Origin: Isohypsibius dastychi
Taxonomy: Eukaryota > Tardigrada > Eutardigrada > Parachela > Isohypsibiidae
DNA length: 27,320 nucleotides
Assembly: GCA_034696485.1 (NCBI GenBank)
Contig: JAQIWT010000225.1
Coordinates: 1 to 27,320, forward strand
Direction of reading: 5' to 3'
Of this stretch, positions 8,525-18,094 are shown piece by piece. Each line of letters opens with the position of its first letter. Within the stretch, counting starts at the first letter, position 1. A program made the translations under genes and the position numbers. The notes beneath the pieces were generated by a model. That model was given only the letters and a program-made list of their open reading frames with translations, had not been told where the DNA came from and did no database searches.

Positions 8525-11500
8525 CTTCAAAATAATCGGATTTAATCAATTTGATTTACACAATAATAAAATTTGAATTTCAGAACGCAAAGGTACCTCT
8601 TGAACCCCCCAGTGGGGAAACTGGATGTGAGTATCTTTCAGGTTGACCTTATCGAGCCCAAGTTTTTTAATGTCAGCTTCTATCTGATCCAGTCCATACC
8701 CCTTAGGGATGATGTCGGCGGGTGTCAATTCCGGACACAGATGCATAAAGGCAATCGAACCCTCGAGTTTTAACCTTGCTGCGCAATAGTAGTTGGTTAC
8801 TTTATCCTTGGTGTAGTGTGATTTTCCTAGGGAACGCGTCCAAACATGGCCAGTCGAACCTGCATTTCCCTTGATGGGGTCCTTCTTTCTTTTACGGGGA
8901 TCCTTTTGATCACTCTGCGCCATTCCGAGACGTTCACGCAGTCTAAAGAAGAGTATTCGATTAATATTATAAGTAGTGATGAAAATATCAGTAAGGAAGT
9001 ACACATCAGCAGATTCACCTCCTGTGGAATGCACCCAGAGCATCAACATAAATCGCTCGCGCGATTTCCGGTTTATTCTTCATTTCGAGCCATTTGCGAG
9101 CATCAACAGACTCATGTTGCACGAAGAATCTCTTGAAGAATTCAGCAAGTTTGGGAATCACACTCTCTCTTTTTGGCATGAAATCCCAAACGAAAAGAAA
9201 CTGATGTTTTCCAGGACCGTAAAACTTCTTCTTGGGAGGTTCCTCCGACGGGAAGGGTTCGGCAAAGATTTCTTCGATCTTCAAGCTATCCTTCTACAAA
9301 GACACGTGATTCTGTAAAGTTACGGACACATGTATTAGCTAAGACATTCTGTAAAGTTTAAAGTATTTTTCATTATATCCGTAAAGTAAAAAAAATGAAT
9401 GATTCCGTAAAGTGACGGAAAACTTACGAGCGGATGTTCGCATGGATGGAAGTACCCGATTCCACCGGTGGAGAAAGGAATCTTGCCCGATGAGTGACCA
9501 GCGACATCCAATACAATCGGAGCTGGAGCTGCTCTCGACTGGGCATAATCATGGAAAGATAAATGAGTCTCAAGAAAGCTTATATTTTGCTGAGATGTCA
9601 GAGTGTCCACTTTCTCAACGAGCTTCTGAAACTCCTTCTCCTTGAATTTTTCGATGTACTTTCTCAGTTCGGGAAGCATATGTTTAAAGAACGCTAAATC
9701 TGTAAAAAAAACCTTGAAGTCACAGCTGCACTTTGCAGAGCCACTCACGTTCTCCGTCGACGAAGTGCGTTTCCTCACTTTCGAATGTCTGCACGAGGTA
9801 TTGTCTGGGACCTCTTTCCGGGAGAAAATCTTTGAAGGTTGCTGGATACCAAATCGGGGCATCCGCGGCTTTCTTGTTCTTTATCATACCGACGGGTGGA
9901 TTGATACGGGCCGCAAGTATTTGTCCCGGTGTGAATGGACAAAGAATGTAAGCTAAAACAAAGAACATACGTAAAATAACCAAAATGCCTGTAAATAAAA
10001 ACATATTCATTCCCGTAAAGTTACGGACAAAATATTCTTCACCATTTCTGTAAAGCAGCTTAATCAAGAAATTTCGAAACACGAGAAATATATTGATGAT
10101 ATTTGAGAATTTATTGTATATTTGATATCTAAGAACATTGAAGATACCTGGAAGATTTTCAGTGATGACATGTTCAAGGAAGTCGAGCCGCCCATCCTTG
10201 AAAAAGATAACCGAGTCCATAAGGCCCTTGACGGATTTTCTGAAGGCCCTTTAACGCAAATCTGGATGGCGAGAGGTGGTTGGCCCGAAATCTCCTTTGT
10301 TCTCAGTCCCATCCACGACTGCATCCACAAGTTCGTCGACAGCGTCCTCCGCAGACCGTGCATCCCCCAGGAGGTTGACCTCTCTGCCAGGCCTCAAAAA
10401 CTTCAGCAGGCGACGAAAAAAATCCTCTTTTGGGTAGACGAGCTCTTCGGCCCAAGCTTGGAGGGGATTCAAGATATCGTTCAAGACTGGGACCTTCTCG
10501 TCAGCGAGCACTCGCCAACGCCGACTTGGATTATCGGAGCTGTCGTCAAACGCTTCTGCAAGAGTTTCGTACTCACGTCCGGAGACAGCCGGGATGACTC
10601 CGGTTACGAAAAAATTGAGTATCTGCTCCCGTATTTCGACGATGTCTTTCTTTCCGAAGTTGAGAAATTTGCATTCTGAGATCAACTTCATGAACCAGGA
10701 GCAATAAATCCCACAATCGAATCCATTTTCCTGATCAGGACAGCGATTCCTTCCAACAACTACACAGGTCCAGTCCGTCCACCTGAATGGTGGTTCCTCA
10801 AAAATGTGTGCCTCCTGTTCAAGGAACCGCCTAAAAAACAAATGAGATCTAATCATTCCTATGACAGGGAAAGAATTCCGTAACGTTACAGAAAGCTGAA
10901 AAACATGATTCTTTAACTTCACAGACAGACGAAAAATACATGATTCCGTAACTTTACAGAAAAAATCCGTAACATTTTTCTTCAAATTGGCATGAACAAT
11001 GCAGTATGTCACCAAAGAAAGGCCAATTAATTCCTTTTAGAGCATCTATTCCGACTCTCTCACTTAATCAAGAAATTTCAATTATCGCCCGTTTTTGTAA
11101 CTTACCGAATCAGTTGCAACCTCTGTAGGAAGAGATCCTCGACTGGGTCTCGACTATCGAAATAGTAGAAAATTTTTTCACTCAATGATACAGCCTACGA
11201 ACAGAAACATTAGTCACGAAAGATGAGATGATCAAGATGATCAACTGAGCTTACTATCAACGTATAATGGTAATCATTGAAGATCGGGAACATAACCGTG
11301 TTAAACTGCAGCAAATTCGGAACCGATAGACATTTTCGATCAGTCTTTCTGTATGACCCGCCGGAGAAAAAATACACCGAGAGGGCATATACCGCTCTCA
11401 TATTACGATTATCATGAGAGCGCTTATTGACGAGTGCTACCATTGCATCAACGCACTGCAAAAAAAATGTCATTTGCTTATTTCCGTAAGTTCACATAAG

Positions 11501-14336
11501 GATGAGAATCGGTGACTGACCTCCGAATTGAGCCAAGATTCTGGCACCATTTTCCTCAGCGAAGCGACATCGAGGCACGGGTTCACATAAACGTTTAGCC
11601 ATTCTCTGAGTTGGTCAACTGTTCTCATCTGTTTTTTCTGAACAGAAAGGGCGACGGACAATGGTTTATTCCAAATTGGGATTTTGGGGAATAATTCTTG
11701 CAGACTCGCTTCTTCATCAAGTTCTTCACTGAACAGGATTTCGGCAATATTCATCTTTTGCTCCAGAGGAATCTTCTGCAAAAATAAATGAAGAACGTGC
11801 ATAACTTGTGTTACGGAAGTTTGACACCGTCGACATCACAGTGTTCCTTTAGTAAATTTTGAATATTAATGAAAAACCATGACATAACTTTACAGAAATG
11901 ATGAAAACAGGTCAAAGCAGGTCAAAGCAGCTATCTGTCAAAGCAGCTATCTCGACTGCTTCACGTAATCAAGAACTATCATACTAATCATATTATATCT
12001 CTTATGTGAATAACCGATGATCACAGAAAGATGAACACTGGTCAAATCTTACGTTTTTGTCCGGATGAGGGAACATCTGATCATATTTTTTCATCCACAA
12101 TTGTAGAACCGACGCAGCTCCACGAGTCTTCCCCTGCAGAGCCAGAACTTGATCGGAAGCCGGCGTATTTTTACCGGTACGCAGGGCACGGGTCTTCCGG
12201 TGCGCAGGTGTAACTTCAGCGGAAAGCGGTTGGATGCTTTTGGCGCGGGGGTTGGGGTTCTTTGCCTTTGCAATTTTCGGTCTTTGGCATCAGGAATAGG
12301 AACCAAAGAAGCTTTAGAAGCCGGCGGAATCGTTCCCCCATCACCCTGATTCGCACACTTATCCCCCTTCGTAGCTGGACCTTCAACGGAAAGCGGTTGG
12401 ATGCTTTTGGCGCGGGCGTCAGGGTTCTTCGCCTTTGAATTCTTGTGGTCTTTCTTCTTCGGTCCTTTTTCGAGATCATACGTTGAAATCCATTCAGCGG
12501 TGACCTCAAAAAATCAAATTAAAAAACCCCAGTAGATGGGTTTGCAGAAGGTATTATTCACCTTGTCTTGGAGTTTAACACCTGATCCCATTTTTGAAAC
12601 AAGGGATTTGTTGAACAGCGAAGCGAGATTGTGACACTTTTTTGCAGCTCTATACTGAGGCAAATTGACCAATTGTTCCGTATATGGATCGAGTTCTTGA
12701 ATTGTGAGGAACCACTCCTTCGAAGCTTCAAAATGATGCGGAACAGTGCGCTTTCCCGGTGCGAACTTTGGTTTTTGTTTGCTGATACCAACTATTTGGC
12801 CGATCCATTTATTAGCTCCAGTCCAATCGTACCATATGTATTCACGTAATTGGAAATGGCATCCTGAAAAAAGAAAACAACTTTAACAACTTGAACAACT
12901 TATCCGAAACGAGAGGATCTATAGAGGATTACAGAGGATTTATAGAAGCTATAGAAGATTCAAAGTTTTCCAGTGATAATGAAGTGTTAATGAAAATATA
13001 CTGATTTCCGTAAAGTTATTGTGTAAAGTAACAGAAACTGTTTATCCTCATCATTTCTTACCAATAAGGGGAAACTGAACCAACGGGATTTATCTATTCA
13101 ATACGGATACATGATTCTTTACGGAATCATGTATCCGTAAAGTTACAGAACAATGTGAATGTTCTGTAAAGTTACGGAAAAGGTTTTTGTAAATTTACAG
13201 AACGGGAAGTAACAATTGAGGAGTAGCAATAGCTGCATCAACTGAATTTATCGATTCTAGTATTCATGTGAATGACCAATGTATTATTTCTGTAAAGTCA
13301 CGGAAACACATATCCGTAAAGTTACAGAACGTTCAATATTTTATTATTTCTGTAAGGTCACGGAACTGTGTATCCGTAAAGTTACAAAAAATTTATACGT
13401 TCTGTCAATGTTTTTGTAAATTCTCGAAACGTGAAGTAACAATTGAGGGGTAGGAATAGCTGCATCAACTGGATTTATCTATTCTAGTCCACATGTGAAT
13501 AAGCAATGTATTTTCTAGTTACTGTAAAGTCACGGAATAAAATATCCGTAAAGTTAAGTAAAACAATGTATGTGTTCTTTAAAGTTAAAATATGTTTTTG
13601 TAAGGTAAGTTTTGTGACTGAAAGCACGAATTTTCAATTTTCTTGCTCTCGTGAAGGAGTCGGGATATCTGCTTCGACGGGAATTAATTGTAATTTGACT
13701 TATGGTTCGAGTGCTTCCGTGAGTTTACAGACTTCGATAAATTTCCAGTTATCTTCAAATTGGCATGAAAAATGCAGTATGCCATCAGAGAAAGGCCACT
13801 CATATGCTGTCAAAGCAGCTGTCCCGGTCTGTGAAAAATTATAGCAGATTCGAAGTTTTACAACGTGACCAAAATCTCAAATGAAAAACGTATCGCGGAG
13901 AATGGGGATGAAAATGGGAAAGAAAGGGGAGAAAGCAAAAGCAGCAACACTCACGGTCTGATAATTCCATAGCTTGTTCATCCGCAGGCTTCAAGGTTGC
14001 TTTCAGCGTTGCATCAAGTTCTCCCAATTTTATCATTTCGTCGACGAGTTTTTCAGAGCATTCCTTCCTCCGAGACTCGGGGGATGCTGCTCCATGAGGT
14101 CCAACATCAGATGAAACCAGAAGCTCCAGAAGTTCGCCCCTTGTCTGGCATTTCTGTCTTCCTTCTTCTTGAATGTGCAAAATAAGGTTCCTCAAATAGT
14201 CCCGACTGTAAACGGTCTCGTGGATCTTCGGAATATCTGCTCGGTGAATGGGAGTCAGGTCTTCCTCCGTTTCTTCCGGCTGTTCCGCTGGCAAAGGTTC
14301 CTTTGCCGCTGGCAAAGGTTTTCGCGCGCGAGGCAT
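7004..14336 (-). CDS. Ulp1/SENP-like cysteine protease with PWWP-like segment and basic tail
   Basis: Seventeen exons (high to low): 14336-13955, 12863-12562, 12504-12053, 11775-11521, 11455-11255, 11194-11106, 10830-10148, 9952-9749, 9699-9428, 9293-9019, 8942-8597, 8524-8438, 8381-8337, 8025-7843, 7786-7736, 7491-7372, 7300-7004. All junctions are GT-AG with matching phase; total about 1414 codons. The ATG at 14336 has A at -3; an in-frame ATG also lies at 14412-14414. Order: acidic/Pro N-terminus, an aromatic-rich exon (YIWYDWTGANKWIGQIVG), a Lys/Pro linker, the C48 protease core (about residues 460-638), a PWWP-like segment (about 789-870), unknown exons, then a Lys/Ser/Glu tail ending in KSKKIKK and TAA. 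Family knowledge: Ulp1/SENP enzymes remove SUMO or related modifiers, usually in the nucleus; the basic tail fits that. Breaks: a 1-nt loss in exon 3 and an in-frame TAA in exon 7. Function on SUMO is inferred, not shown. Confidence 0.8.
9690..9952 (-). other. PWWP-like segment of the protease gene
   Basis: Exon 8 and the start of exon 9 read GQILAARINP, then DAPIWYPATFKDF, then QYLVQTFESEETHFVDGE. This order of a GxxLAxI strand, a P-x-W-x-P-A motif and a hydrophobic strand ending in F-x-S-x-E-T-x-F resembles PWWP domains (chromatin and nucleic-acid readers). The motif is PIWYP rather than PWWP and I cannot run a profile search, so a Tudor-like fold is an alternative. Combining such a reader with a C48 protease would be unusual. 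Confidence 0.45.
10251..10253 (-). other. In-frame TAA at codon 754 of the protease model
   Basis: Within exon 7 the frame reads HPDLR, TAA, RAFRKSVKGLMDS and stays open and protein-like to the donor at 10148, whose phase fits the next exon. No nearby donor/acceptor pair removes it in frame. It would release the whole protease core without the PWWP-like segment and tail. Confidence 0.7.
10599..11535 (-). other. C48 protease catalytic core (exons 4-7)
   Basis: The start motif ESWLNSE joins across an intron to CVDAMVALVNKR, matching the family WLND(E)-type opening. The catalytic His lies in FPIFNDYHYTLI (residue 527 of the model), the Asp in KIFYYFDSRDP (544), and the oxyanion Gln and nucleophile Cys in CPDQENGFDCGIY (594 and 600). 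The His-to-Asp distance of 17 and Gln-to-Cys distance of 6 equal those in yeast Ulp1 (His514, Asp531, Gln574, Cys580). All four residues are present, so the core reads as active. It is encoded upstream of the in-frame TAA. Confidence 0.85.
10981..13798 (+). repeat. Dispersed 44-bp direct repeat in two introns
   Basis: A segment beginning TTCAAATTGGCATGAA and ending GAAAGGCCA lies at about 10981-11022 (intron 6 of the protease gene) and 13753-13798 (intron 1), with a few differences. Short tandem units of TCAAAGCAGCTATCT and GGTCAAAGCA lie between, at about 11911-11952, and a related TCAAAGCAGCT is just after the second copy. These are repeat debris inside introns. Confidence 0.65.
12268..12288 (-). 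other. Single-base frameshift in exon 3 of the protease model
   Basis: Exon 3 is 452 nt where the phases on both sides require 453. Before the site the frame reads PASKASLVPIPDAKD; after it the next frame reads KIAKAKNPNPRAKSIQPLS. This repeats an earlier unit (SKAKNPDARAKSIQPLS) in the same exon and so fixes the correct frame. The break falls at a 4-base T run (12274-12277, A on the coding strand). Confidence 0.7.
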
Positions 14337-14445
14337 TTTCCAGAAAACGAACAATAGATCGTTACTCTCTGCTAGATCGCTGTTCAACTGAACGAATAAA
14401 TCCGAAATGAGCAATACGTAAACATACGGAATCGTTCTGCCTCCG

Positions 14446-14537
14446 TCCTTCGTTCTCTCTCTCAGTCAGGCCACCTCTTGCCCACGCTCACTCTTTGTCT
14501 CTCTCTCTCTTTTACTCTCTCGCTCTCTTTCTCACTC
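14446..14537 (+). repeat. CT-rich pyrimidine tract
   Basis: A long TCTCT-rich tract lies upstream of the protease gene (GA-rich on that gene's strand) and directly before the hairpin element. GAGA-type promoter tracts are one possible role; simple-sequence drift is another. Confidence 0.6.
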
Positions 14538-14539
14538 TA

Positions 14540-14627
14540 CGTCTCCGCCAATATTTATCGTACACCCCCTCATATAATGGAGCATGTTAAGTCTATGAGG
14601 GGTGTACGATAAATATTGGCGGAGACG
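14540..14627. mobile_element. 88-bp hairpin element flanked by TA
   Basis: Left arm 14540-14574 (CGTCTCCGCCAATATTTATC and on) pairs with 14594-14627 with a single-base bulge (five C against four G) around a 19-nt loop. Both ends abut TA (14538-14539, 14628-14629), as expected of a tiny TA-inserting foldback element. A transcript would make a near-perfect stem of about 34 bp, so a small-RNA precursor is an alternative. It lies about 75 nt upstream of the TATA box of the small peptide gene. Confidence 0.65.
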
Positions 14628-14702
14628 TACGTGTGCTCCACAGCTATTCCTTTTTGAATCGGATGTTGTTAAATCGGGTTTTATTCAGGAAGAGCGTACT
14701 CG

Positions 14703-14709
14703 TATAAAT
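14703..14709 (+). promoter_or_regulatory. TATA box (TATAAAT)
   Basis: CGTATAAATCC lies 68 nt before the ATG of the secreted peptide gene. Transcription would be expected about 30 nt downstream, near 14733-14740 (ATCACGCACA), leaving a leader of roughly 40 nt. The spacing is right for a TATA promoter. Confidence 0.55.
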
Positions 14710-14776
14710 CCTATGATCTTGGATCGAGGGTATCACGCACAGACAACGAAAACCACAATGAAGAACGAAAACTACA

Positions 14777-14947
14777 ATGAAGCGAATGAAGAAGATCAAG
14801 ATCATGAGTCTATTTTTGTATTCTGTCGTTGCATTTTGCATTTTGAATATTGTGAACTCTGGCGAGAGACCTTTGACTATGACTTCTCTTGAAGTGCGAT
14901 ATTCTTATTATAATAATTATTATCCTAAATATAATCAAGAAAGTTGA
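14777..14947 (+). CDS. Small secreted Tyr-rich peptide precursor (56 aa)
   Basis: A single-exon open frame of 56 codons ending in TGA. The N-terminus is a textbook signal peptide: a basic stretch (MKRMKKIK), a hydrophobic core (IMSLFLYSVVAFCILNIV) and a likely cleavage after VNS. The mature part would be about 28 residues, beginning GERPLTM and ending in a Tyr/Asn cluster (YSYYNNYYPKY). It has no Cys after cleavage and no dibasic processing site, so it is not a disulfide-rich toxin-like or classical amidated neuropeptide. The ATG has A at -3 and a TATA box lies upstream at a sensible distance. No canonical AATAAA follows within about 100 nt. I recognise no family; an antimicrobial, cuticular or signalling peptide are guesses. 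Confidence 0.55.
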   Translation: MKRMKKIKIMSLFLYSVVAFCILNIVNSGERPLTMTSLEVRYSYYNNYYPKYNQES

Positions 14948-15402
14948 AAAATCTTATATCTGATGTTAACTTGTAATCCTACAAATTCTAGAACAATCTT
15001 AAAATAGAATACAATCTTATAATCTCAATATTGATCATATTCATGGTCAACATTTCCGTCAGTGAATTTCCGTGAAATTGCAGAAATATTATGTCTAGAA
15101 ATTTATGTCTCCGTTACTTTACGAAAACATCATCACTTCTTTTTCAATGATATACGCGGGCACACTGCGTGAACGGAACGCGTGCTCATAGAGTTTACCA
15201 TGCGGTGCAGCTTGTGGTGGCAGTACAGTCATGACATTATTTCGATTTGATTGAATCTGCTGTCGTTTATTTTCGCCATATTTGACTGTGAGTTGAGTTC
15301 CAGTTCTCTAATTCTGGATTCTCGATCAACAATGGGTAGCAGTTTATTTTAAACTGAATCGCTCAACTGTTGGCCCTGGTGATCAATAAACTGGGGGAGA
15401 GG
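14948..15402. other. No supported gene
   Basis: This is AT-rich sequence with one variant copy of the dyad (CCGTTACTTTACG near 15112). A first exon for the gene that follows could lie here, but I find no convincing donor or coding segment. Confidence 0.4.
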
Positions 15403-16230
15403 ATGAACAACTTGGATGTTTTCGACAACCATATCGACTCCGAAAATGAGCTGGGAATTGAAGCAATGTTCATTGGATATGATGGCTTTTTCTGTGATGG
15501 ACTTGACTTCGAAGTTCTTCAGAACCCAGCGAATCCTCACACAGTTCGTCCCCTAGACATCGATGGTATGAAGAATTCTGAAAATTCTTAACTATTGTTT
15601 AGGTAGGGGTTGTTTTTCTTTTGCAGATTCAACGGCGGATCCATAGTCTGTTCCTCGATATTCTGAGCCTCCTCCGGAAGTTCCCGATGCCCCGACACCA
15701 GCTCCTCGTAAGTAGAACAGGTTCTTGTTTTTCAGATGTGTTACAGCAGTGAAGATCGTTTGAGAGTGCTTCATTATTTATTATTTCCGTTTCCATTCAT
15801 TTGTCCATGAGAGATTGTACCAGATGGTCTTGTGTTTGTTCAAGCTCCTCCAGTCCAACCGAAGCCCATTATTGTGAAAGTTAACCTGATAAAAACGAAA
15901 CTTCCGGACGGGGTGAAACCGAATTTCGACTTTCTTCACCCAGAATATCCAAAGAACTTGAAGAAAATCACGGAAGTTGTCCAACCGGAAGTCGGTCATC
16001 CAGACGAAATTGCTGCCACGTATTCGATCACCGGCCAACCGGAAGTAGCTGGAACATCCAAACCGTTGGGAAGTTCAGTTCGGACTGAGCTGGACATATA
16101 TCTGGATATTTCTGAAGTCGGGAATATTCGGCCATGTTTCAGAACCTGTGGAACTCTCCATCTCGCAATGGCAATGACTAGCCTAGTACATATTTCAAAA
16201 AGTGACCGATTTCGCTCACCAAAAGGATAA
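15403..16230 (+). CDS. Pro-rich protein of unknown function, three exons, one in-frame TAG
   Basis: Exons 15403-15565, 15627-15707 and 15812-16230 (or from 15824). The first reads MNNLDVFDNHIDSENELG and ends before GTATGA. The second follows TTTTGCAG and reads ADP, TAG, SVPRYSEPPPEVPDAPTPAP before GTAAGT. The third is Pro/Lys/Val-rich (VFVQAPPVQPKPIIVKVN, KLPDGVKPNFDFLHPEYPK) and ends in TAA. Phases match (1 and 1). The TAG at 15644-15646 is the only break; sense sequence continues in the same frame on both sides. The start is uncertain, since the frame is open upstream to a TGA. No signal peptide, membrane segment or known domain is seen. AATAAA lies at 16425, about 195 nt after the stop. 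Confidence 0.5.
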
Positions 16231-16424
16231 CCTCCAGTAAAAAATCACTTCCCATAACTTCACGAAAGCTCTTAAATTATATTAATCCTCAGATAAACAT
16301 TTTTCTTAACACAAAAACATGTATTTCCTGATTGGACTTCTCTTCGTTATCAATTTTCGTCGTTTTTGTGTGATCGGGGAAGCCAATATGGATTGAGGTC
16401 TTCATGTTTATGCGAGAGGCTGCG

Positions 16425-16430
16425 AATAAA
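16425..16430 (+). promoter_or_regulatory. AATAAA polyadenylation signal
   Basis: A canonical hexamer in CGAATAAAGTCC, on the plus strand downstream of the Pro-rich gene. Confidence 0.45.
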
Positions 16431-17974
16431 GTCCTTTACTTACGTGTTTTGGGAAGATGAATGAATTTTCCTGACTGTTATAATCTAGACTGCATTCACT
16501 TCTTGTGTTGGATAAGCTCTGCTTTTGGGTATAAAGTTTTCGGAAATCGGAAGTTGGGAGACCGTGAAGTTACGGAAATGGTTTTGAAAGTTTCACTTTT
16601 GGGGTGACCTTTTGTATGCACTATCGTGAAGTTACGCAATGTCAAAATTTCTCAAACTGTTTGATTTAATGAAGTTTCTGGGTTCATCCCTTCGAAATTG
16701 TGAGGGACTTCATCAGAGAAAGTGGGTTTTCAAATGAATTGAGGTGTTGCTTCCAAGTAACATTATAAGCCCACAGAACTCAAGTGTTAAATGGCCAGAA
16801 AACCTGAATTGTAAGAAACAAGTCTTCAATCGACATCACAGTATTTCTCCAGTAAATTTTAAAGAGCTGGCCTTCCGAAAGGCCAGATTTTTCAAAATAT
16901 CTTGATTCAATGGAGAATTTTAGGGTCACCACCACCGCATGTAAATAAGGTAAATTTTCATCGTCAACCTACTCTGTTTTTCCCGGTAAATTAAAAATAA
17001 ATGGAATTGTTTTGCTTTCCGTAAACTTTTTTAATCACTGAAGACGAATGGTAGTTGTTCTTTGATTTTCTTGGGAATAAAAATGGATAAGCCTTCTTCC
17101 GAGTGCATTCTGCCTTTGGCTACCGTGAAGTTAAGGAGTGTCATGATTTCTGAGATTTCTTGATTTCATGAATTTTGTTTGAATAATTTTTCATGGAATT
17201 TCAACGGGTTCAGATATCATGGACGGCATGCTGTTATTTGCACTGGAATTTTCATATTTCCGTGAAGTTACAAAAGTCATGATTATAATCTTCTGATATA
17301 TGAACGTGTCAACCTTTCATCAGCAGCGGACTGTGCTCTCCATTTGCAAAGCTGATGATTTATCAAATTTGAAGAGCTTAGTCATAGAAACTTATTCTTT
17401 GATTTTTTGGAACTGTTGAGAAAATTTTTGTAGAAATTGTGATGAATTTAATAAGTGGAATATTAAACAAATTGAATAATCTTGAAGAAGCTCGTTAGCG
17501 CCTTCAGAAGGCATCACACAGTTTTCCGGCGATGTAAGGCTGATGTGATCATACTACAAGGTGAACAACTCAAACAAAAACATCTGACGTGACATCACGT
17601 CGTAACATTTCAGAAATCACAGTGACTTAACGAAAAGTAAATATTTTGTTTATTTCTGTAACCTTACGGAAACAATTGTGCTACCGTTACTTTACGTAAT
17701 GAATTATTGGATTCCGATACTTTACAGAAATGTTGTTTGATTTCATCACTCTCTGCAAAAAACCATCTGCAATTATGATCGGCTTAACCGACTCAAATAC
17801 CAACTTCGTCGGCAACCTCTTCCGGTTAATTTTCGAACTTCAAAGTTTTGAAACCAAACCTTGTTTTCCGCTCATTTCTCGATCTTTTCTTTGTCATCGA
17901 AACACAGTCCCATTAAAAATAATTATCGGGATGATGTTCGCCACAACCAGGTTCTCGGTAATGAAAAATGATTT
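16431..17974. other. Intergenic, scattered dyad-repeat remnants
   Basis: No gene is supported. Degenerate dyads occur near 16562 (CCGTGAAGTTACGG), 17122, 17262, 17655 (CTGTAACCTTACGG) and 17683. A plus-strand open frame at 17730-17999 lacks features and overlaps the polyadenylation signal of the opposite-strand kinase gene. Confidence 0.5.
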
Positions 17975-17980
17975 TTTATT
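17975..17980 (-). promoter_or_regulatory. AATAAA polyadenylation signal for the kinase gene
   Basis: On the minus strand AATAATAAAAAATC lies about 115 nt downstream of the kinase gene's TGA. Confidence 0.6.
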
Positions 17981-18094
17981 ATTTGGCGAAAAGATATGAA
18001 TCGACACGGCTGATACAGCAATAACATACGCAGCGTATTCAAATCAAAGCTGGTTTAACAAAAAATCAAGAAAAACTTCGACGAGCAAAAACGA

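Noticed and set aside
9642-9956. Plus-strand frames over the PWWP-like exon
   Set aside because: They are shadows of exons 8-9 on the minus strand.
10122-10679. 185-codon plus-strand open frame
   Set aside because: It is antisense to exon 7 of the protease, which has catalytic motifs and matching splice phases.
16319-16396. 25-codon plus-strand frame beginning MYFLIGLLFVINF
   Set aside because: It has a signal-peptide-like start, but it is too short, has no clear donor for a following exon and overlaps the presumed 3-prime untranslated region of the Pro-rich gene.
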